Shown in pieces: positions 52,351-57,815 of a stretch of 57,815 nt of DNA; position 1 is the first letter of the stretch; each line of letters begins with the position of its first letter. Both the position numbers and the translations under genes were made by a program. Origin of the DNA: Nonomuraea basaltis (GTDB taxonomy: Bacteria > Actinomycetota > Actinomycetes > Streptosporangiales > Streptosporangiaceae); NCBI RefSeq assembly GCF_005893125.1, contig NZ_VCJS01000070.1, positions 1-57,815 on the forward strand, given 5' to 3'. Under the pieces are notes generated by a model. The model was not told the DNA's origin. It saw only the letters and a program-made list of their open reading frames with translations, and searched no databases.

Positions 52351-54912
52351 CTAATACAGGGCGCTGTCGCCGGCGCCGAAGCAGCTGAACTCGAACACCC
52401 CGGTCTTGGCCGAGGCGCACGCCAGCGCCGCGTCCGGCGGCTGCCCGGCCGCGACGAGCTCGTGGAACGTGCTCATCACCGCCCGCGCCGCCTCGTCCTG
52501 CACCGGCACCATCCCCGCGATCACACACGACGACCCCTTGGCCAGGAACGTTCCGGGCAACCCCAGCGGCGCCCCCTCCACCGGCGTACGCGACATGCCG
52601 GAATTGCACGCGGAAAGCACCACGAGCCCCGGTGACCGCGGCACAGTCAGCAGGTCGTACGCCATGAGCGCGCCATCCTCCAGCGTGATCCCGGACACCA
52701 GCGGGCTCCGCGCGTGGAACACCCCGTGCGCCGCCAGATGCAGCACGTCCGCGTCCCCCAGCGCCTCCAGCACCGCCCCGGTGCGCCCCGGCACCGCGCG
52801 CCCGCCCGGATGGCAGGCCAGCACGTGCGCCACCTCCGCATGCGCGTGGGCGAGCGCCGGCCCGGCCGCCGCCACCACCGCCGGAGGCCCGTCCCCGCGA
52901 GCGTTTCCGAGCTCCCGCGCCCGCACCCACGCGGCCGCGCTGGCCGCCACGCTCACCGGACGCTCGCGCAGGCACGGGAGCGCGCCCCACGGCAGCGTGT
53001 GCAGCGCGCCCACGGGCACGATCACCAGCGGCCGGTCGCCCATCGCCGCCGCCAGCGGCCGGAACAGCAGCCGCTCGATCTCCCGGCCCGCCGTCTCGAC
53101 GTCCCCCACGCCACCCGGCCCGGTGCCACGCAGCCAATCTCGAGTCTCCCCCTGCCGGCGGACCGCATAGCGGAGCCGGACGATCGCCTCCTCGACCGGC
53201 CGCACGTCCCCGAGCCACCGCAGCAGCATCCGCTCCCCGGCGATCAGTACGGCCAGCAGTATCCCCTCGTCGACCACGAACTCCACCAGAGCTCCCCGCC
53301 CCAGCTCCGCCCGCACCCGTTCGGGATCCACCAGCGCGCAGGCATGGGCGGGCGCCGTGACGGCCCGCCACCGCTCGGCCCACTCGAACACGTCCCCAGC
53401 GCCCCCGTCACGCACCGCCAGCCCCAGCCCGAACGCCGCGAGCCGCTCCCCGGCCCTGGCCGCGTGGGCGCGCAGCGACGGATCGTCGAACGTCTCCACC
53501 CGCTCGCTCACCTCGGCCAGCCCGTCGCGGACCGCGCGAAAAGCCCCCGTGACGTCCTCCTGCAGCGCCGCTTCCAGAGCCAGCGCGTGCTGGCGCACCG
53601 GTGCCGGGATCTGCGACGCCCGCGCGAGCTGCCTGGCCTGCGGCTCCGAGGCGAGCGAGGTCAGCCGGGTCCCCGCGGGCGCCCACTGCTCGCCCCGCTC
53701 GGCGTGCCGGGTGAGCCGGGCCAGCTGCGCCGAGGCCGTCGGGTGGTCGTCGACGGTGAGCGCGGCCTCGGCCGCCACCAGCCGCAACGCCGCCGCCCCC
53801 GCGAGATGGTCGAACCCGTCCTCCAGCTCGTCCGCACACGCGATCAGCTCGGCGACCAGGCCGGGCGTGGCGGGTTCGAGGGCCAGCCGGGCGCGCAGCA
53901 CGACCTCCCTGGCCAGCGGCAGCCACGACGCCCGGTCCTGCGCGGCCAGCTCGGCCGCCGCCTGCTCGGCCACCTGCCGCGCCCGGTGCGGGTCGCCGGT
54001 CAGCAGCTCCACCTGGGCCAGCTTGAGCCGCGCCTCGGCCAGCGCCACGTGGGCCCCGGACGCCTCGAGGTCGGGCACGGCCAGGTTCAGCATGGCCCTG
54101 GCCTCGCCCGGGAGGTGGGCGGCCAGCAAGGCGCCGGCGAAGTCGGCGCGCATCGTGGCCAGCCGCTCGGGGAAGCCGACCAGGGTGTCCTCGGCCTCCC
54201 GGTAGTGGTGGAACGCCCCGGCGATGTCGCCCCGCCGCACCGCGAGAAAGGGCAGGTTGGCGGCCGACAGCCGGGCCAGGTGCTGCAGCCCGGAGTTCTG
54301 GGAGATCTGCAGGCAGGCCGTGAGGTCGCGCATGGCGGCGTCCCAGTCTCCCCGGTACGAGTGGATGAGCCCACGGTTGAGCAGGCCGCCCGCCAGGAAC
54401 CTGCGGTCGTCGACGGTGCCCGGCGCGGCCACGAGTGCCCGCAGCGCGCGGTCGCAGGAGGCGATGGCCTCCTGGAAGCGGCCGAGGCGGGCCAGCGCGA
54501 CCGCGCGCTGGGTGTCCAGCTTGGCGCGGTCGAGCGGGGACAGGTAGGCCCAGGCCAGGGCGGCCACGCGCAGTGCCTGGAGGGGGTGGCCGCGCTCGGT
54601 GCGTACGGTGACGAGCGACAGCCGCGCCTGGGCGACCCGCTCCCGCGGCGCTCCCGGGGTGGAGATGGCCTGACGGAGGTGGCGTTCGGCGCCCTCGAGA
54701 TCGCCCAGCTCTCGGGCGGCCAGCGCCATCGCCCGGAGCGCGACGGTCTCTGCCTCGGCGGATCCGGTGCGGCGGGCCGCCGCGAGCACGACGCGGCCCG
54801 CGTACATGGCATGGCCGGGATCGACCAGAGAACGCATCATGGCGGCCTCGGCCGCGGCGATGAGCGGGCCGGGGCCGCCGGGTGCGTGGTGTTCCTCCGA
54901 GGTGTCGCTCAT
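52351..54912 (-). CDS. TPR-CHAT protease
   Basis: 853 residues from ATG 54912; an upstream in-frame ATG (54996) gives an Arg/Pro-rich, unlikely extension. About 20-430 is a run of helical TPR-like repeats (LARLGRFQEAIASCDRALRAL, LLNRGLIHSYRGDWDAAMRDL are typical), then a helical linker, and a C-terminal CHAT caspase-like domain (about 590-853). Catalytic His729 (LHLAAHGVFH) and Cys769 (VVLSACNSGM) are both present, so it should be an active cysteine protease. No signal peptide. Last gene of the leftward cassette subtilase - sigma factor - small protein - CHAT. Expected to cleave a partner upon a signal read by the TPR part. Confidence 0.9.
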   Translation of the reverse strand: MSDTSEEHHAPGGPGPLIAAAEAAMMRSLVDPGHAMYAGRVVLAAARRTGSAEAETVALRAMALAARELGDLEGAERHLRQAISTPGAPRERVAQARLSLVTVRTERGHPLQALRVAALAWAYLSPLDRAKLDTQRAVALARLGRFQEAIASCDRALRALVAAPGTVDDRRFLAGGLLNRGLIHSYRGDWDAAMRDLTACLQISQNSGLQHLARLSAANLPFLAVRRGDIAGAFHHYREAEDTLVGFPERLATMRADFAGALLAAHLPGEARAMLNLAVPDLEASGAHVALAEARLKLAQVELLTGDPHRARQVAEQAAAELAAQDRASWLPLAREVVLRARLALEPATPGLVAELIACADELEDGFDHLAGAAALRLVAAEAALTVDDHPTASAQLARLTRHAERGEQWAPAGTRLTSLASEPQARQLARASQIPAPVRQHALALEAALQEDVTGAFRAVRDGLAEVSERVETFDDPSLRAHAARAGERLAAFGLGLAVRDGGAGDVFEWAERWRAVTAPAHACALVDPERVRAELGRGALVEFVVDEGILLAVLIAGERMLLRWLGDVRPVEEAIVRLRYAVRRQGETRDWLRGTGPGGVGDVETAGREIERLLFRPLAAAMGDRPLVIVPVGALHTLPWGALPCLRERPVSVAASAAAWVRARELGNARGDGPPAVVAAAGPALAHAHAEVAHVLACHPGGRAVPGRTGAVLEALGDADVLHLAAHGVFHARSPLVSGITLEDGALMAYDLLTVPRSPGLVVLSACNSGMSRTPVEGAPLGLPGTFLAKGSSCVIAGMVPVQDEAARAVMSTFHELVAAGQPPDAALACASAKTGVFEFSCFGAGDSALY

Positions 54913-55037
54913 GGCGGGCCTTGGTCGAGACGGCAGGAGAAGGCGTGGCTCTCCCGGCCGGCTGGCTGCGAGGTCAGGCCGGAACCGGCTGGTCACGGCT
55001 CAGGGTCGGGGGAGACCGGCGACTGGACCGGTGCGGG

Positions 55038-55493
55038 TCAGGGGCGGATGCGTACCCACCTGGTCTGTACGGGTGCGTGCCCGGGCCGGTGGCACACCAC
55101 GCTCAGCCAGCCCGGAGGCAGGCCGGTGGCGGCGAAATGGCCGTTGTGAGCTATCCGCCTGGTCAGCGTCAGATGCGGGGTCTTTACATCGACGAGGGCG
55201 CCCTCTCCTGGGTAGGGGAAGACCTGGCCGGCGACGTCGATGAGCCCGTCGCCCACCGTCACCTCCAGGTCGAAGGTGAGCCCGGCCGCGACGAAGCGCA
55301 CCAGGTGCGAGCCGTCGTCACCGCGCGGGCCGGAGCTCGTGCGGATGGCGGCGCTCTCGGCGGGGGCGGCGGTCACCGCCCGGGGGACCCGGAGCCCGTA
55401 GACGTCGCGCGCGGCGGAGGACACGTGAGCCGGGATCGGGTCGTTCCCGGCGGCCAGCCGGAGCGCCGCCAGGAAGTATTCGTCGTTGATCAT
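55038..55493 (-). CDS. Small protein coupled to the sigma factor (possible regulator)
   Basis: 151 residues. The N-terminal helical part (MINDEYFLAALRLAAGNDPIP) is followed by a low-complexity linker, and then a beta-rich domain (about 65-151): VRFVAAGLTFDLEVTVGDGLIDVAG, FPYPGEGALVDVK, FAATGLPPGWLSVVCHRPG, and a final TRWVRI strand. There is no zinc-binding anti-sigma (HxxxCxxC) motif and no membrane helix. It overlaps the sigma factor gene by 4 bases, which is the usual place for an anti-sigma factor. I infer a sigma-binding or CHAT-substrate role; no function is established. Confidence 0.75.
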   Translation of the reverse strand: MINDEYFLAALRLAAGNDPIPAHVSSAARDVYGLRVPRAVTAAPAESAAIRTSSGPRGDDGSHLVRFVAAGLTFDLEVTVGDGLIDVAGQVFPYPGEGALVDVKTPHLTLTRRIAHNGHFAATGLPPGWLSVVCHRPGHAPVQTRWVRIRP

Positions 55494-56026
55494 TGCGCCG
55501 TCTCCTGAGATGAGATCAGAGTGCGCAGTTTTTCCAGGCAGCGGGCCCGGGTCGGGCCGACGCTGCCGATCGGTAGTCCGAGCCGCATCGCCGTCTGCCG
55601 GCTCCCAAGATCGATCGCGACCAGCTGGAGCAGCGTGCGGCAGGGTTCGTGCAGGGTGGAGACCGTCTTCCAGAGCAGCTGCCTGCCGTCGGTCTCCAGG
55701 ACGGCGGCGGCCGGGTCGGGGTCCTCGACAACCTCGGAGGAGAAGACTCCCGGGCGTTGCCTGCGCAGGAGCAGCAGGGCCTCGCGGCGTACGGTAGTCG
55801 CGAGCCAACCTCCCACCCCCGCCGGGTCCCTGATGCTCTCGAGGTGCTGGAGCAGGCGCAGCCAGGAGCCCTGGACCACGTCCGCCGCATCAGAGGGGCT
55901 CAGGCCGCACGCGCGGGCCACGGCCCACATGAGCGGCCCGAACCTGGACTCGAGCTCGTCCCACGCCGACCGATCGCCGTCGGCCGCGCCTTGGAGTAGC
56001 TCCGCTGGGTCACGGTCAGCGTGCAC
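55490..56026 (-). CDS. ECF-type RNA polymerase sigma factor
   Basis: 178 residues from GTG 56026, chosen because AGGAGG lies 4 bases upstream; an ATG at 56062 would add 12 residues, but its AGGAGG is only 1 base away. Region 2 (about 7-75): AADGDRSAWDELESRFGPLMWAVARACGL and DVVQGSWLRLLQHLESI; region 4 (about 120-170): LHEPCRTLLQLVAIDLGSRQTAMRLGLPIGSVGPTRARCLEKLR. No extension. It is encoded between a subtilase and its coupled small protein, so its activity is probably gated by proteolysis or partner binding. Confidence 0.88.
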   Translation of the reverse strand: MHADRDPAELLQGAADGDRSAWDELESRFGPLMWAVARACGLSPSDAADVVQGSWLRLLQHLESIRDPAGVGGWLATTVRREALLLLRRQRPGVFSSEVVEDPDPAAAVLETDGRQLLWKTVSTLHEPCRTLLQLVAIDLGSRQTAMRLGLPIGSVGPTRARCLEKLRTLISSQETAQ

Positions 56027-56098
56027 GCGGCCTCCTCTCGTCCGGTACGGAGAGGCGATCATGCCTCCTCGTGATTGGCCGGGAACTGAGCGTAAACT

Positions 56099-57112
56099 CT
56101 ACAGACTCGCCGGGACGACAACTCCCAGATCGGGAATTTGCCGGGTCTCCTCGGCGTCAAGGAGTCGCCTCACCACCTCTTTCGCCGGTTCGTTCCTGGC
56201 CGCGTCGGCAATGGTCCCGGCCACCAGGGCGGTGGCGAACGACGTGCCGCTCCACGCCGCGAAGCCGCCGTACTCGCCCGTGTCGAGATAGCTGCTGGAC
56301 AGCCAGTCGCCGCGGGCGCAGGCGTCCACCCAGATGCCGTACCCGGAGTAGGGGGCCCGGCGCTCCTGCGTGGCGTCCAGGGCCGCCACGCCCACCACGG
56401 AGGGCAGCGCCGCGGGCCAGAACGGCCGGTCGGACGCCGTGTTGCCGGCGCAGGCCACCGCCACCGTGTCCGCGAGCGCGCCGAGGGCGTCGGCCAGCAC
56501 GGGCGGCGGCCGCTCGTCGAACGTGTGGCCGCCGAAGGACAGGTTGAGCACCTGAGGGGGCCGCTCCCGCATGCGGTGGAGGGCGCGTACGACGGACGCC
56601 TCGTCGCCGAGGCCGTCGCCGTCGAGCACCCGGTGCACGCGCAGCGCCACGCCTGGCGCCCGGCGTGCCAGCAGGCCCGCGATGAACGTCCCGTGGCCCG
56701 CCTGCTCACCCTCGGACGCGTCGGCCTCCTCGGGGCCGGTACGGCCGTACCAGTCGCTGCCCGACCACCACGGGTGCCTGGCCACGCCGGTGTCGAGCAG
56801 GCCCACCGCCACGTCCGAGCGGGACCTGCCCGGTCTGAAGGCGATGGGCGGGGCGGGGAAAGGCCTGGACGCGGGGCCGCCGAAGAACAGCGGCTGGCCG
56901 CGGAGCACGTGGTTCGGCGACGCCCTGAAACCCTGCCCGCGCAGCTCGGCCGTCAGCTCGCAGGGGTCGACGCCGGGCGCCAGATGGAGGACGCAGACCC
57001 CGTCCGCCTCCGAGACCGCCTGGGTCCAGCGCGACGCGGCTGAGACCGCGCTCCGGTCGGCCAGTAGCTGACCTGGCCGGATGAACGCCTCGCCGACAGA
57101 TTGGATTTCCAT
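56099..57112 (-). CDS. Intracellular S8-family (subtilisin-like) serine protease
   Basis: 337 residues from ATG 57112. Catalytic triad Asp107 (GLLDTG), His140 (GHGTFIAG) and Ser291 (SGTSFA), oxyanion Asn224 (CAGNTA). The first roughly 95 residues form a distinct N-terminal region that does not look like a secretory signal; with no membrane helix, the enzyme should stay in the cytoplasm. First gene of the cassette with the sigma factor 72 bases downstream. It may activate or degrade a cassette component. Confidence 0.9.
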   Translation of the reverse strand: MEIQSVGEAFIRPGQLLADRSAVSAASRWTQAVSEADGVCVLHLAPGVDPCELTAELRGQGFRASPNHVLRGQPLFFGGPASRPFPAPPIAFRPGRSRSDVAVGLLDTGVARHPWWSGSDWYGRTGPEEADASEGEQAGHGTFIAGLLARRAPGVALRVHRVLDGDGLGDEASVVRALHRMRERPPQVLNLSFGGHTFDERPPPVLADALGALADTVAVACAGNTASDRPFWPAALPSVVGVAALDATQERRAPYSGYGIWVDACARGDWLSSSYLDTGEYGGFAAWSGTSFATALVAGTIADAARNEPAKEVVRRLLDAEETRQIPDLGVVVPASL

Positions 57113-57287
57113 GGCCGGGTATGTTTCCCGCCTGCAACAGGTGTCACGCGACACGCCCGCACCAACTTGGTATGGCCGCCCTCTGGTGCCCGGTTGCGAC
57201 CGACGGTAGTCTCTCCCTAGTCACTTGTGATCATCCTGTGGCGAGGCCGTTGGGGAAGGCGCACCTCGTACCGAAACGGGAGGTCCG
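57113..57287. promoter_or_regulatory. Divergent promoter region of the protease cassette and the DUF3145 gene
   Basis: 175 bases with no gene. It must drive the leftward four-gene cassette and the rightward DUF3145 gene. CTTGTGATCATCCTG-type AT-richer sequence lies at about 57222-57240; no clear repeat or operator is visible. Confidence 0.4.
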
Positions 57288-57782
57288 GTGTCTGCTCGTG
57301 GCGTCCTTTACGTCCACTCGGCTCAGCCCGCGCTGTGCCCTCACATCGAATGGGCAGTCGCGGGTGTCCTTGGCGTGCCCGTAGATCTGACGTGGACGCC
57401 GCAGCCCGCCGCGCCCAACGTCGTGCGAGCGCAGGCGGAATGGGAGGGTCGCCCGGGCATCGCCGCGGGCATCGCCTCCTCGCTCATGGGCTGGCAGCGC
57501 CTCAGATTTGAGATAACGGAGGACGCCTCACCGGGCGTGGACGGGTCCCGGCACGCCTACACGCCGACGCTCGGCGCCTTCACCGCGGTCATCGGCGCCT
57601 CCGGCGACATCATGATCCCCGAGGACCGGCTCCGCACGGCCATGATGATGGCCGCCCAGGGGCGGTGCGTGCTGGAGGAGGAGATCGACAAGATGCTCGG
57701 GCGGCCGTGGGACGAGGAGCTGGAGCCGTTCAGGTACGCGGGCGACGGCGCCCCGGTCCGCTGGCTCCACGCCGCCGTCTGA
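57288..57782 (+). CDS. DUF3145 family protein
   Basis: 164 residues from GTG 57288 with GGGAGG at 57279-57284. Typical family features are RGVLYVHSAQPALCPHIEWAVAGVLG at the start (two adjacent stretches), EWEGRPGIAAGIASSLMGWQRLRFEI, and MIPEDRLRTAM with a PWDEELEPFRY end. Conserved across actinobacteria; function unknown. Not evidently linked to the protease cassette except by the shared promoter region. Confidence 0.88.
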   Translation: MSARGVLYVHSAQPALCPHIEWAVAGVLGVPVDLTWTPQPAAPNVVRAQAEWEGRPGIAAGIASSLMGWQRLRFEITEDASPGVDGSRHAYTPTLGAFTAVIGASGDIMIPEDRLRTAMMMAAQGRCVLEEEIDKMLGRPWDEELEPFRYAGDGAPVRWLHAAV

Positions 57783-57815
57783 CCCCCCGAGCCCGCCACC
57801 GGCCAACAGCCCGCC

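Noticed and set aside
52351..57112. Assigning the cassette as a type III-E CRISPR (Craspase) locus
   Set aside because: No gRAMP effector, no repeats and no cas1/cas2. Only the TPR-CHAT and sigma components are analogous, and homology of the small protein to Csx30 is not visible.

Overview
The window is a GC-rich actinobacterial chromosome segment, most like a Streptosporangiales genome (Nonomuraea-type; this is inference). Evidence: third codon positions are almost all G or C, GTG starts and 4-base ATGA/GTGA overlaps are frequent, and there are lineage markers (HrdB-like sigma factor, DUF3145, DUF5998 and DUF7455 proteins). The order hrdB - parE - parC - GNAT/acyl-CoA synthetase - DUF5998 - phosphatase - sulfurtransferase resembles the Streptomyces core chromosome. 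No rRNA, tRNA, insertion sequence or CRISPR array was seen.

Region 1 (1 to about 20.9 kb) is a type II (aromatic) polyketide gene cluster that is cut by the left edge. The minimal PKS (ACP, aromatase/cyclase-cupin fusion, KS-alpha, chain length factor) sits at 17.4-20.9 kb. Tailoring genes lie at 0.1-4 kb: two short-chain reductases, three ABM-type small monooxygenases, a SchA/CurD-domain protein, an amidohydrolase-fold protein, and a translationally coupled sulfate adenylyltransferase subunit (cysD) at the edge. A TcmI-type cyclase leads an operon encoding a full dedicated acetyl-CoA carboxylase (AccDA, BCCP, biotin carboxylase), which would supply malonyl-CoA. Interleaved are a NarL-type two-component pair, an OmpR-type pair, a secreted multicopper oxidase, and a lipoprotein/adaptor/MacB-type ABC exporter. 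An HtrA-like protease follows the chain length factor. The OmpR pair, oxidase, exporter operon and protease all carry the same 11-bp-period GTCAG direct repeat upstream, which suggests one envelope-stress-like regulon inside and beside the cluster.

Region 2 (22-34 kb) is mostly housekeeping: 5-oxoprolinase pxpABC, a thioesterase, two poorly known proteins around a degenerate tandem repeat, a HhH-GPD repair protein, a PAS/GAF/SpoIIE phosphatase, the principal sigma factor, YaaA and a GNAT protein.

Region 3 (34-52 kb) holds topoisomerase IV genes parE and parC. Between them is a decayed stretch with remnants of at least three genes (sugar-binding lipoprotein, methyltransferase tail, GH13 enzyme start), next to carbonic anhydrase, thioredoxin-like and VOC genes. 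Then come a TauD-type dioxygenase under a palindromic operator, a RecQ-phosphoribosyltransferase fusion, a PfkB kinase, a GNAT/acyl-CoA synthetase fusion, DUF5998, an alkaline-phosphatase-fold enzyme and a rhodanese.

Region 4 (52.3-57.1 kb) is a co-oriented four-gene cassette: intracellular subtilase, ECF-type sigma factor, small coupled protein, and a TPR-CHAT protease. It recalls the TPR-CHAT/sigma-factor logic of type III-E CRISPR systems but has no CRISPR, and is the best candidate here for an undescribed protease-signalling system. A DUF3145 gene ends the window.
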